Counted from the stretch's first letter, positions 21,911 to 33,160 are shown. The stretch is DNA of 64,000 nucleotides from Spongospora subterranea f. sp. subterranea (GCA_049724395.1 JAUGWO010000015.1:1-64000), one strand, 5' to 3'. Notes: a model not told the origin generated them from the sequence alone. A program made the numbers and translations.

Positions 21911-22175
21911 ACATATTGCCACAGGATCCGTTGATGCAATGAAGCCTATCGGAAGACTTATGTTCTTTCCTACTCAATGTCACAAGGCTATCATCAACGT
22001 TGGCTTCAACCGATCGGGACGCGACCGACCAGGAGCTAGAATTCAAGACAACAGGCTTCAGTTGGGTAGGAAATTTTCAAACTGTTCCTAATTTCGGTTG
22101 CAGTGGACGTCGGTGCTGGAAGAATGATAAAATACCTCATCACTTCTCGCTTGGACAAGCATGTCAAAATGGATT
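21860..22175 (+). CDS. Possible orphan gene fragment (plus strand)
   Basis: Frame reads ILVFCDNLEAHIATGSVD and RLMFFPTQCHKAIINVGF, then a 38-base GT-AG intron joins in phase to DVGAGRMIKYLITSRL and a stop at about 22174. No start codon found. It competes with the minus helicase-like reading, so only moderate support. Confidence 0.35.
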
Positions 22176-22485
22176 GACGGCAAATATTTACTGCTCGAGA
22201 AAGACGCGTTTTCATCATCAAATCCGATAACTCGGGTGTTCTCTGAAAAAGGTGATATAGTACAGATTATCAAGGCGATTGCCAAGGGTGTTATTACAGC
22301 ACCGCGTGCCACCCTACACGGTCAACCAGTGCCATCGGATTCCGTTTTCGTTCTAATTCAGGTGGGCCAAGCCGGTGACTTACTGGGCAACGATTCTTTG
22401 GAGAACCTGTTGGATATTTCATTTTCTACCAGCTGTTTATTAACAAAGCGAATATATTCAAGTTCTCATTCCAAATGGAACACTG
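22161..22485 (+). CDS. Possible small orphan protein
   Basis: From ATG 22161 (MSKWIDGKYLLLEKDAF), through IVQIIKAIAKGVITAPR to FVLIQ, then a 72-base GT-AG intron in phase into LFINKANIFKFSFQ and a stop near 22498. It overlaps the end of the preceding reading by a few bases, so one of the two models is wrong or both are remnants. Confidence 0.35.
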
Positions 22486-22620
22486 CGGTGATTAAGAGTC
22501 ACTCTGCGATTCTTGAGAGGCCTCAGACATTTTCCTCAATGATTCTATCATGCTTCGATCTTTTGTTTGTTAATAAACTGATCTTGCGTCCCTGTTGTAT
22601 CCTGTTCTCGACCTGACACC

Positions 22621-23545
22621 ATGGTCCTTGCACGACAAGGAGGACTATTCGCTGCAACTGATGGCCAGCATACGTCATCGAATACAAAAATGCAGACAAT
22701 CTACGCTTACTTCTTTTTGGGGCTCACTGTTGCAAAGATTGCCACGATTTTCAGAAAGGGCAATGGGTTCATTAGCCGATGGATCAACCGGTACCAAGAA
22801 ACTGTGAGGTTTCTCGTTGTTCATCCCAGCGATCAAACCCGAAATACTCGCCCCCGCAACGCAAGTGGATTTTTGAATTTATCTTAAAACATCCGTTATC
22901 ATTCCTAGATAACACACGACATGCTTTCATTCTTGAATGGGGGGTAAATATCATCGTTCCCAGTGTTTGGAGGATTATGTCGGAGAATAAACTAACTTAC
23001 AAGGTACGATGATTGAGGTTCGTTGCTTGTCATTGATGAAATCTACGTTCGTATTGCAGTACATAGAGCGTTGCGCAATCCAGATCAGCCACAAAAAGAT
23101 ATAATTCGATTATTCAACGAGCTGAAAGCAATTGTTTGGACGCGTGCAACGTTGACGTTTCTCGACGAAGTTTCATTCGACAATCGTGGTATGCTCCGTC
23201 GTCGAGGTTATGCTTTGAAGGTACAGGATATGCATGGTCAACACCAATGATAATATTTTCTAGGGGAAAATGCTCCATTTTCGTGGTGAATTTACACGGT
23301 CGCCCCGAGTTTCCTTACTGTGCTTTCTCGATTGTGATGGGCTTGTTCAGACGTTTATGACCGAAAGAACCTTTGATTGTACTACGTTTCTGAGGTGCTG
23401 TAGATTGTTTGCAATATCTGGTCTTGTACAACAATATCCAGGGATGCGATCTATCTGGATTCTGGATGAGCAGATAAGGCGTTTTCGTGAAGCCTTGCTG
23501 CGATCAGAAGCAATATCACATTTGAATCAAAACAATCAATCGTAA
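22621..23545 (+). mobile_element. Tc1/mariner-type transposase gene, C-terminally truncated, with introns
   Basis: N-terminal helix-turn-helix (YAYFFLGLTVAKIATIFR, ISRWINRYQET), then ILKHPLSFLDNTRHAF, TYK joined by an intron to VHRALRNPDQPQKDI, first catalytic Asp in LTFLDEVSFDNRGMLRRRGY, a 45-base GT-AG intron, GKMLHFRGEFTRSPRVSLL, TEFDC-like region and second Asp in IWILD. The reading then diverges and stops, so the third acidic residue is missing. At least two GT-AG introns of host size interrupt the gene in frame. Likely non-autonomous now. Confidence 0.75.
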
Positions 23546-23699
23546 AGCAGTTGCAATTGCCTCAGTTTGGTCTTTGTTTGAAAAGTTGGTGAACGCGGTG
23601 GGAACCGATTCACTGCGGAACAAAAACCGAGGTAAATTCATTGGTTTTTTTTTTGCGATCGCTCGTTCGAGCCTTTACGACGCTACATAGATCTATAAG

Positions 23700-23790
23700 C
23701 AACCACGAATCAACTCCTCCTCCTCTGCTTTACTTCAATCAAATCCCTCCTCGTCTGCTTTACTTCAATCAAATTCTCCTCCTCTACCTA
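23700..23790. repeat. Short tandem duplication
   Basis: ctcctcctctgctttacttcaatcaaat and the near-identical ctcgtctgctttacttcaatcaaat, 31-33 bases apart. Confidence 0.7.
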
Positions 23791-24029
23791 CTCGTGGCGC
23801 GGTCTCAGTCCTCCCGCTCATTCATCCGGTCATGGTATTCGTACGTAATAAATGGCATTCGAATTTATCACGGATTGTGTGTGTACGATATCTTATAGAT
23901 CCGGGTCTTTTCTCGCCGTTCTATTGTCGGCGACGATTGATTCGTTCGGCATTAGCGTTCTAACCCGAACGCGTCACAAAGGCCTTCACTGCAAACTAAG
24001 GGTTCTTGCCTTTAATCTACTATTTTCTA

Positions 24030-24345
24030 TACTTGCTTTGTCACTTCATGGCCGGAGGCAAGGGCAGCACTATCACGTCGTGAGTAAACCCTTCGCCACG
24101 ATTGGCAAGAACAGACCACCGCTCAACAATACAGTTTTCGATGTTAACGTTTTGCCGTTAGAATCGACGGATCCAGCAATCGTTCTCGCTGATGGACGAA
24201 CAATCACGGCCACGACGGCTGGATCCGTCACCCTACGCGGATCTAACGGCAAAAACGCTAACATCGAAAACGTTTTATATGTTCCCGGATTGAGACATGG
24301 ATTGTTCTCAAGTAGAAATCATTCGCTGACGACTTGAAATTATCT
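24030..24345 (+). mobile_element. Copia retrotransposon fragment (protease region)
   Basis: Plus frame HVVSKPFATIGKNRPPLN, LADGRTITATTAGSVTLRG, NVLYVPGLRHGLFS is the typical Copia protease-downstream segment. No Gag or Pol around it. It contains its own inverted repeat (24134-24177 with 24218-24271). Confidence 0.7.
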
Positions 24346-24827
24346 CGGCACCAATGCATCGTCACCGCCGCAGGACGTGGCAGAACCCAGAACATCATCG
24401 AGCCATAACAGAGCGCAGACGTATAGTGAGTTCTGCAGAACCTGTTGCATCCCGGCTTGGAATGTCGCCACTGAGTCCACGATCCCCTGGATCAGTCGTC
24501 GTGGTGTAAAAACAGCTTCATGTTTCTTGCCAGAACTGGCCTTGATGTTAATTGTGGGAAGTTGCTACATTTGTTTAACAAAAGTGCGATCTTTGCAAAA
24601 TTCTGCATAGCTATCGAAGAATAATCCGTTTACCTCGGAGGGCTTTTTGCCTTGTTTGCCCATTTTGCGTCGGGAAGAGGTTCCAGGTGAAAAAAAACAG
24701 TATTGCTGGGTTTCTGTAGCTAAGGCGTCAAATAGAACACTACCCGGTCATCAATATTATGCATTTTTACTCAACTAAATATATTGGCACTGTCATGAAG
24801 TACCAGTTACTGAAATTTTGATGAACA
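24346..24827. other. Intergenic, decayed repeat sequence
   Basis: Follows the Copia fragment; open frames are short and without domain signal. Nothing recognised. Confidence 0.4.
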
Positions 24828-26024
24828 TCAGAACTCATAATCTGTGTCAGGCATCGATTCATCCCCTTTTTCACCCCCGTTCAACATCATTTTCTTCCTT
24901 TTGATTGCGTTCAAACCGGGTCTTTTTATCTTGTAAGCTGTGGATTCTCGGAGCGGCATCGAACTCTGGTATATACTCGAAGAGGTATTTGAAGACGCGT
25001 ATGGTAATATTGACGTTGAGAAAAAAATCTGAGGAGCACTAGACGAAGCCCCGTGTGGCTGGCGCGACAAATCCCTCACGTCAGTCATCGCTTCATGCAT
25101 GCGCAGATTGCGATCTTTGCTCCCGCGACATTGATGAAAAACAAAAGTCGTTACAAGCACGGTCAATATAATGGCGCTAACAATAAAAAGCACTGTGTAC
25201 CATTCCCTGACGAAAACATTCGAGATTAACTAGCGATCTGCCGACAAATGAGGTATTACCCGAAAGTTCCCATCTCTGAATTTGATGGTGTCGATGGGCA
25301 AGGAGAATCACTATCAACGTACAATTGACCGCCGCATGACGTCACTGAGCCATAACTGTATAAAATATCTTTTGCCTGATTGAAATACTTGGTCACCGTT
25401 CCGCTCCTAAACAGTTTGTCAACACCATTTTGAAAAATAGACGCAGAGAAGAGTATACGTTCGGAACGGACTGGACGCATTCCTGCTTTGAATCCTGAGA
25501 GTATCGACTGCCTGATCAGCAGCCGCATCCTGTCCTGGCTCATTTACTAAAATATCTGTCTGGACCAACGTGGTGTGTGCGGATCCTTGTCCTAGTTGGA
25601 CGTTTACAATTCGCTCAGCAGGAATTCCTGTAATATGATTGATATCATATTGAATCCCATTGATTAGCATTGATCGGGTTGAGTCTGTCATCGTTGTGTA
25701 GTTCAGTATCAAACTAAACAGCAGTCTTCGAGTGAGCAATGGAGCGTTTGGAGCATTGCTTCCAGCAGACTGACTGTCGGATAACCTGATAAACGCCAAC
25801 CCGATCAGCAAATCAAACAGCGAAGAGTGAACTAAGCTTACGAAACGAACAGGCAATGCGGCAGTCAGGGAAGCTGGTCGATCTAAAGCCGATTGACATA
25901 TCGATATGGGCCATGGTCTTAATGTGATATTGCCAATTGAATGACGAGATAATGGGATGCAGCCCACCGAGGTGTTAGACACATCACTGTGAACAGACCG
26001 GTAACACAACACACACAGACACAC
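24828..26024 (-). CDS. Membrane protein: extracellular part, one TM helix and cytoplasmic tail (probably 3' part of the LRR gene)
   Basis: Exons on the minus strand: an ectodomain segment (STRSMLINGIQYDINHITG, IPAERIVNVQLGQGS, then GVDKLFRSGTVTKYFNQAK), a 52-base GT-AG intron, and the TM exon EWYTVLFIVSAIILTVLVT followed by the tail HQCRGSKDRNLRMHEA ... GDESMPDTDYEF. The join near 25500-25550 shows a one-base phase conflict that I could not resolve with GT-AG sites. The layout suggests a type I receptor-like protein together with the LRR exon upstream. Function unknown. Confidence 0.6.
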
Positions 26025-26237
26025 ATTAGATCACGATACACCCGACTGCAGTCGTAACGTGTGGGGAACAGTACAGGTGTGATAAGTGGTGAAGATTGGC
26101 GAAGGCGAAAGGAGATATCGACCGCAACGACGGGATATCGTTCAGGCGACTATAAAAACAGGATCAGTTCAATCTAATCTTCAAATACTGGCTATAAAGG
26201 ATAAGCGAAATTGAAGTGGAAAAGAACATTGAAAATA

Positions 26238-26891
26238 TTACAGGTCACGTAGCGCCCACGATGATGAAGTTGAGGTCCTGAACATGTCATCTGGCACAAC
26301 GCTTAGCGGGATATGATCCATCTTCCTATGATGGGAAAAACAAATATTATCGTATGATGCCATCTGCATGGTAATGCTCATACAGTATCTGTAATGATGA
26401 GACGAGATCGGATGGAGAACCTTTGATGGAAGCTCATAAAGGTTCGTTGACCCAACATCCAGCACCTCCAATAATCTTTGATGTATGAACGTTTCAGGAA
26501 TAAATCCAGTGATCGGATTGTGATCTAGCAAGGCGATCCGAAGATTTGGTAGACAAGCAAAGAGAGGATGTATTTCGTGTCCGTCAAGTTGATTTTGAGA
26601 TAAAATCAGCATCTCCAGATCCGAAACACGCTTTGGACTCCCGTGAATCAGATTTGTGTTATAAGACGTCGTTATGTTAGGACCGATATAATTTAGAAAA
26701 GGACACGAGCACAGCATTGTGACATCATGGTCATATAGGCCATGGTCAGACAAATTTAAACCAAACACCGAGGAGCCTTCATAGGTTATTAAATCGCTCG
26801 ACAATTGGTCGCATACTAACTCCGATCCCGTTGACTGTATAGCAACAAAAAATAAGGCGATGGAGAAAGCTGCCTCATACAATACTATCAT
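26238..26891 (-). CDS. Secreted leucine-rich-repeat protein or LRR receptor ectodomain
   Basis: Starts at ATG 26891 with a clear signal peptide (MIVLYEAAFSIALFFVAIQS). LRR-type strings follow: VFGLNLSDHGLYDHDVT, LEMLILSQNQLDGHEIHP, LRIALLDHNPITGFIP and LLEVLDVGSTNLYELPSK. It ends in frame at 26238, but only about 210 bases separate it from the membrane-anchored exons at 24828-26024 on the same strand, so both may be one receptor gene. Cysteines near the start (VCDQL, LCSCPF) look like an LRR N-cap. Confidence 0.68.
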   Translation of the reverse strand: MIVLYEAAFSIALFFVAIQSTGSELVCDQLSSDLITYEGSSVFGLNLSDHGLYDHDVTMLCSCPFLNYIGPNITTSYNTNLIHGSPKRVSDLEMLILSQNQLDGHEIHPLFACLPNLRIALLDHNPITGFIPETFIHQRLLEVLDVGSTNLYELPSKVLHPISSHHYRYCMSITMQMASYDNICFSHHRKMDHIPLSVVPDDMFRTSTSSSWALRDL

Positions 26892-27232
26892 GGACGTTGT
26901 GATAAATTGAGAGTAGGAACTGCCGAGACACGTGCCATTGACGGTCCTCCACCAGCAAATATCAATAGAAAAATCGAATCAGTTGTGGTCGGCAAAGAAT
27001 ACCTCATGGACGATGACTAATCAAAATAAAACAAGGGATAATGATAAATTTCACAGATAACGTTAGATCACACATTACGACAGAGACAATCGAATCAAAA
27101 CAAAAGTTGTGTGGCAGAAACTTCAGAAGCACGGTGGCTTGCCCGATAAACCACTACATTAGTGGAGTCTGATAAAGTAAACAGACGCTGAACAAATGGA
27201 GAATTGATAGATTTGCAAGAGTTTAATGAGGT
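26892..27232. other. Intergenic (LRR gene start to RPS7 3' end)
   Basis: About 340 bases with no coding signal; should hold the LRR gene promoter and the RPS7 3' UTR. Confidence 0.45.
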
Positions 27233-27815
27233 TTAAGCTTTGGTCGGGAACATAAATTCGATATTCTTGTATGTAAGCTTACGGTAGACGGCAGCGAAAG
27301 TAGCGAGCTTGTAGTCAACGTTGACAGCCTCCTGAGGGTCCAAATACACTTTCATCAACTTGCTACCATCAAGTCGGAACCGGATGCGCTTGCCAACGAT
27401 CTCAGTTGGGTAAACAACATCGTTGAGGATAGCTTCATGGACAGCCTGGACCGTGCGGGAACGAGGACGCATGGCGCCCTTCGATTTACGGGAGTATCCA
27501 GGAACCGAGAACAGTTCGCTGGGCGATGAAAATGATATGCTTGTTGGTGAACTTCTTCTCAAGTTCCCGAATCAGACGAGACTGGACCTTCTTGACCTGC
27601 GCCTGAAGAACATAGGGAATGAAAATGACAATGGCCTTCTTTCCTTCGTCAACGGCAATCTCCTTGGCGGCAACAAAGTAAATATCCTGAAGATCAGCTT
27701 TCAGGTCCTTGGAAGAAGCCTCAAGGTCGACAAAGGCCTGAGCCAATGCCGATTCGAGCTCAGTAGGCTCTTTGCCGCCTTTCTTCAGCAGTTTCTTGGA
27801 GGTAACGGCCGCCAT
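27233..27815 (-). CDS. RPS7: 40S ribosomal protein S7 (eS7)
   Basis: Small-subunit ribosomal protein. Starts at ATG 27815 ([17 protein letters not shown]), then [59 protein letters not shown], and after the middle [38 protein letters not shown] and IEFMFPTKA. All family blocks are present in order. The two halves are in different frames: between IAQRTVL and [15 protein letters not shown] one base must be skipped at ctcggttcc (about 27525), or a 34-base GT-AG intron must be used, which would remove the conserved RKS segment. Identity is secure; the break is reported separately. Confidence 0.92.
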
Positions 27816-28293
27816 TGTCGAAGGAAGGTAGTGTGCGATGACAAGGACTGACAAGTCCGTGGCGGCATTGATATCGGACTCTCGGTAAATAGGGGACTGT
27901 ACCATATACACATTTGGGCACCCCGTCTTGACAATGCCAGAACCGCTTGTGCTCAGGGAGAATCAACGAGGGTCTGTCCCCCCCTGCCCCTAATGGCATT
28001 TGGATTCTGGCGGCCAACCTTCCATACGGAAATCACGCTAGGATTAACTTATCTTTTGGTGTAGTGTGTGGCGTTAGTAAAATGACTGTACTTTGATAAT
28101 GATTTGTCAAAACATTCACATACACACGTTAGTTGAAAATCCAATCATTTGAAGGTCAAAGTTTTTCCGTTTAAGTTTGTCTTGCCGTTTTTTCAATCAG
28201 CGAGTCACTTTTCATTTACTACGCAATGGACAAGGTTTGTTTTTTATATAAATACGATGTGCGCATACATTTTAATAAATAATTATATTGTGA
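27816..28293. other. Intergenic (RPS7 promoter, H2B 3' region)
   Basis: No gene. Contains a TATA-like tttatataaat at about 28240-28250. A stem-loop typical of replication histone mRNAs was not obvious just below the H2B stop. Confidence 0.4.
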
Positions 28294-28659
28294 TCATGCG
28301 CTGGATTGTGTATACTTGGTTACTGCTTTAGTACCTTCCGAGACGGCGTGCTTAGCAAGCTCACCAGGAAGGATGAGGCGTACTGCAGTCTGAATCTCGC
28401 GAGACGACAATGTAGACTTGCTGTTGTACCGAGCAAGACGACCAGCTTCGCCACCAATGCGCTCAAAAATGTCGTTGATGAAGGAATTCATGATGGACAT
28501 CGCTCGCTTAGATATACCAGTATCAGGGTGAACCTGCTTGAGAACCTTGTAGATGTAGGTCGAGTACGATTCAATACGCTTCTTGTTGCGCTTGCTTCCC
28601 TTGGTCGGTTGCTTGGCGGTCTTGCCTGATGGGGCGGTCGGTCCTTTCTTAGGCGGCAT
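28294..28659 (-). CDS. H2B: Histone H2B
   Basis: Core histone, intronless, 121 aa from ATG 28659. N-terminal basic tail ([20 protein letters not shown]), then the fold: [78 protein letters not shown]. The [12 protein letters not shown] and [11 protein letters not shown] blocks are nearly identical to animal H2B. The C-terminal ubiquitination lysine region AVTKYT is present. No partner H2A gene is visible next to it. Confidence 0.97.
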   Translation of the reverse strand: MPPKKGPTAPSGKTAKQPTKGSKRNKKRIESYSTYIYKVLKQVHPDTGISKRAMSIMNSFINDIFERIGGEAGRLARYNSKSTLSSREIQTAVRLILPGELAKHAVSEGTKAVTKYTQSSA

Positions 28660-29246
28660 CTGTATTACAAATGTATGAAGTTGAAACCCGACGATAATCC
28701 GATCAATAGAAGAATGACAGAAAGATGCGCACGGAGGAGAACCTGATTATGTGTCGGTCGAAACCGCGCTGGACAATGACTTTGTCCAGTCCCCGTTGGC
28801 CACTCACTGGTGTACACTCAGAATGCGCGCCAAATATTCGCCATGGCAGTGGAGCGATCTGGACTATGATCTGCCCAATCAGATAGCTGGCTTCCTGCTG
28901 TGTGGACGCTGACTCTGCAGCGATCACTATTTCCTCCAAATGTCAATGTGCAAATGTTTCTCAGCCTTCGTTGAAAAAAGTTGAACCTGTCAATTAAAAG
29001 CTCGGAAGGAAAACACAGCTCTCTCCCCTGGTGTAAAATGTAATCGTACCCCATTTGTCGCAGCGTGCAGCCTCTGGTCCAATATAAGATTATAAGTGAT
29101 TCAGGTTTCTCAAAGTGCATTTTTTTTTCAATACATGTCAAAGTCCTCACAAATTTGGATATTTTTGCCTCCCGTTGGTTAAACATTTACTTGCACGTTG
29201 CGAATAATCATGAGAGACATTCAGCGAATGCCCTTTCATTCACCGT
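28660..29246. other. Intergenic or weak coding region
   Basis: Minus frame 28703-28939 (VIAAESASTQQEASYLIG, APLPWRIFGAHSE) and an overlapping plus frame (VETALDNDFVQSP, SPWQWSDLDYDL) are both open between 28720 and 28940. I cannot decide which, if either, is coding. The rest shows nothing. Confidence 0.3.
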
Positions 29247-29786
29247 CTAACGAGGTTCAATCTGTATACGACTGGGAGCGCAGGCGCTGCTTTGTCCATT
29301 GGTTCTGCTCGTCGACGGAATGATCAACCGCCACCAGCAGTTTATATTTGGGATAAAACGTTTGTTGTCTGATCCAACATGGCTGGGAAGAATACGTCGT
29401 ATATTCATACATTTCATATCACATACGCTCATGGCGTCAGCCCAATATCCACCATATGAGCTAACCGCCCATGTTTCAACAACGACATGAATCCCATGCG
29501 GATAGCGCCATGAAGCGATGATGCCCAACCAGAAACCGGTTGTATTTCGCTCAAAACCGTCATTGTCATTCCTGGCCGATCGTTCATTTGCCTCTTTTTG
29601 AGACCAGGGTTGAATCAGAAACCCAGTATCACGCCTTCTGGAATTCGCCAAAACGATTCTTTTGGTTTCGCCCTCAACATTGTTTCTGTCTATGACGAGT
29701 GATCCCACGTGAACTGCATTCGTCACATTATCGTCGGCCGCTGAAAGCCCAATAACCTCGCTGCCGGCCCAAATCTAACGCATCAT
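29247..29786 (-). CDS. Orphan protein, Trp-rich
   Basis: Long minus frame ending at 29247: VTNAVHVGSLVIDRNN, GETKRIVLANSRRRDTGFLI, GFWLGIIASWRYPHGIHV, VETWAVSSYGGYWADAM and SSACAPSRIQIEPR. An in-phase 41-base GT-AG intron connects it to a possible start MMP at 29786, which overlaps the putative start of the plus-strand p101-like gene at 29785. Since both cannot have normal promoters there, one start is probably wrong. No family recognised. Confidence 0.5.
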
Positions 29787-32700
29787 GTCGTCGGCGATGT
29801 GTTTAATGCCATTGTCGAGGAATCCGGGCGGGCTGAGCTCCAAGGCCATGAAAACCATGGGCCTATCAGCGCAGAGCCTGTTCGAGAACTTCATGGGCGC
29901 CAAGAACGGTATACTGACCCGACAGGAATACCATATTTTCTGGAGCGCCATCTCTGGGCCAGAGAATTCCAAGGAAACGCTCCTGATTCTGCGACAGTTC
30001 ATCAAATGGTTCACAGAGGTAGTCGATCGAAATCCGCAAACCCGATCTGTTGATCTGAACCGGCCCATGGGCAGATGTCGACCGATGGCTCGAAAAAGGT
30101 CCCCGATTATACGATGCAAGGGGCGCTCAACACGATATTCTTCATCTCCCTCTATCTACCGGTATTCCCCGACACGCTGGTCAAGAAGATGATCATCAAT
30201 TGGGCCGGGCAACTGGGCGAATTCCGCAAGGACGCCCCGATCGCCGGATACGACCTGGTCGTGTCCGTCCTGAAAGCCAGATTGTGTGAGAATACCGATG
30301 CGTTGGATGGTTTGATAGCGAATCTGCATATCATGCACAGCAAAGAGGTATTTTTCTGCCGATCTGGTCTTTGTAGCATTGTCCTTCTGACTTGACCCAT
30401 TTTCCCGATAAGACCTTCCAACTGATCGCCGACGAATCCATAACAACCTTCCAAAAGCGAGATTTCCTATCGCAATCGTTTCCTTTTATCTATGCGTTTA
30501 TTCTGGCACAATGTAAAGAGAAGGTGGTCGATCGTTGAACCCTGACCTCATCAGCAAATAATGTGGAGATTTGTGTACAGAATACCCGATTAAGAGTATT
30601 CGATATCATCCTTTACCAGTTCCAGCTGGTTCAGGCCCAACCATTCTCCTTAGAGCAGCAGCATTCGGTTCTGGCGCTACTTCATCTCCTCCGTTCAATG
30701 CTCTTATACGTGAGTTGCCATCCCCCCGTCCACGTCTGCATCTGATCAATCGTATTCCTATTTGCCGTTTGTGAAAGTGGAGGGCGCCGACCGGCCCATT
30801 CCTTCAAACAGCCATCGAGAGAGTGATCCCGTTCTTCTCATGGCCATGCCCATACTCATCCGTCGCCCGGCGCGTATTACTGATGCTGAAACAGGAGATG
30901 TTGGCGCCAGGAAACTCAGTCTTGGAGCGATTCGCCAGTGAAAGTCGCGTCCCTGAGACCAGCCAGGTTATCAACGGGGAGATGCACAGGTTCTCCACAG
31001 CTATTACTGCCACGAACCCGACTCACATTGCTGGAATTTCCACAGATCAAGGCCCATCTTCTACATCGTCGACGCGAGTTGCTCTTTATCCAGCAACTTC
31101 TGCCATATCATCAACCTGTTTGACGCCGATCTGTATATTGATGGCGATAATAAGATGTTCGCCTCGGGATTATCGACCGAGGTCCAAGCCATGTTATTAC
31201 TAAGTTAGGTTTCGTTTTGTGCCGAATTCGGTTCGGCTGTTTCCGGGGGGCAAATGGACTGATTCAGCAGACGCGTCTGTCCAGATATCATCCACTCGCC
31301 CAGCGCCCCGATCGATCCCAATGACGTCTACAAGATCACCGAGGAAGACGTCTGTGCTGCTGTTCGGTCAAACGGTGAATATTCTCCAGGAATCCCTCGA
31401 TATGTAATCCTATTTCCATGTCGTTCAACGCGGCGATCGTCCGTTCCAGCTCAAACTTCCCTTGTCAGATCGCCCGAAGACGCCGTCTCCCACCGCGAGC
31501 GTAATTTCGCTCTGATTCGAACCCAGTTCGCCAAGATCGCCAGGTCTAACGAGAGTCGTGGGATCGTTAGTGATCTGTCTCTACCGTCAACGCTGTCGCC
31601 AAGTTTGATGCCATCGCTCCCCGAAATCGCCCATGTTCATTGGCTCGTCAGCCGTGATTACATCTTCCCAACTGCTGAAACCATATCCCAGCTCGGGTTT
31701 ACTGAATTCGCCTGACCAACTCGGCCCCCCTGATCCGTTTTTGTGATTCTCAGGTTCGTCCCGTTCCCTAAGACCCCGCTCCTCGACAAGATCGAGAAGA
31801 TCCTGCGGCTGTACGAGGCGTTCGCCGACGCCCAAGACCCTGTGGAAGTTCGCTTGTGCATTGCCGGGTCGGATTCCATAATCCATCAGGTGGCGACCGC
31901 CTATCTGGAGCTGATGACCAGGGAGAGCGAACCGTTAAAGGGGATCATGCTCAGGTGAATATTTCCATGTTTTCCGTTCCGCCCGAACATGTCGCCCAGA
32001 TTCCCCGTTCCAGGTTCTTCCTGATCCCGTTTCGCAACAGTATTCTGGCGTCGTATATCGCCCGATACGATAGCTGGTACAATCGGCAACTATACGTCCC
32101 GTTGATCAACAGATATTTCCTGGTGCCGGCCATGTCAGAGGAGGATCCCGTCTTCAACGACATCAAACCCGACGACACGATAACGCCATTTGGCCATCTT
32201 CTACAGTCCAATATCGAGAGCTATGTTCGTGAAGCCGAATACTCATTACCTGTGAAACTATTCCAGATCCACGGTCGGTGGTCGGTATTTGGCAATGTTC
32301 GATTCCGTCAACAGAGTCTGTTGCAGCTTGGCGACGTTTATCGGCTGAAGAAGGCCCAGCCGATCTGGTCGTCCCCCTGGTCCAGAAAGCGGAGGTCGGT
32401 CGCGTTGCGAACGCGATGCTGTTTAAGACGGCGTCAAGTCTTGGAACAATGGCGTCGCTACGGGACGTCAAAGAGATATTTCGCGATAAGGTCGGGCACT
32501 GCCGCCCGAACGTCCTGCGCGCCGATATTGACGCCGGCCATCTGTAGGATTTCAGCTATACGCCGTTCGACTTCAATGTCCAGATGACAAGGGTCGACCT
32601 GTTCGGCAACCCCAACGTCGAGGATCAGCGGCGACAGAGCACAATCAGGGAAGAGCCGATACCGTTCGATCGGATCTCGATCGCCAATGTGCCGTCCGCC

Positions 32701-33062
32701 GATGACCCGACATTTCCCGCCAATCCCAAGGATCCTTGGCTTGAGGTATGTGGTTATCGCCAGCGGTTGTTGTCCTCCCCCGAACATGACGCGCGCAACG
32801 TGATTCTCATCGCCAGGTGTTCGCGAAAGTGTCGGAGCACAAAGCCAAGCTCAAGAACAAGTACTCGTTCCTGATCCAGGAGCCATTGCAGCACGTCAGC
32901 TTCCTGAAGCTGACGTCGGCCAGGGACGATCAACCGTTCCGGATCATCGTCGATGGGGAATCGTTCGGCCCGTTCAAGAAGATACAGATATCACGCGTTG
33001 ACGACAGAAGTCAGAAACAGCTCTCGTTGACGATTGGGACATTCTTCCCTATACAATCTTAA
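29785..33062 (+). CDS. PI3-kinase regulatory subunit, p101/p84-like (PIK3R5/PIK3R6 family)
   Basis: Likely adaptor that couples a class IB PI3-kinase catalytic subunit to G-protein beta-gamma. About twelve exons join with GT-AG introns of ~45-80 bases: start MSSAMCLMPLSRNPGG; FENFMGAKNGILTRQEYHIF; GALNTIFFISLYLPVFPDT; LIADESITTFQKRDF; QHSVLALLHLLRSML; IERVIPFFSWPCPYSSVAR; then FVPFPKTPLLDKIEKILRLY, VEVRLCIAGSDSIIHQVATA, LRFFLIPFRNSILASYIAR, YDSWYNRQLYVPLINR, DPWLEVFAKVSEHKAKL and QKQLSLTIGTFFPIQS. The block VRLCIAGSD...AYLEL...YDSWYNRQ matches the conserved core of p101 (LGDDR...AYHSL...DPWYQSN). About 800 aa, close to p101. Remote similarity from memory, hence moderate confidence. Confidence 0.6.
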
Positions 33063-33160
33063 ACCCATCGATTCCTGCTTTTCTCAATACAGAGCCCGTT
33101 AGCATTTCCAACATACGCTCCCTTGAAAACCAAATTTATTCGCAGAATGTTTTCAGTGGA

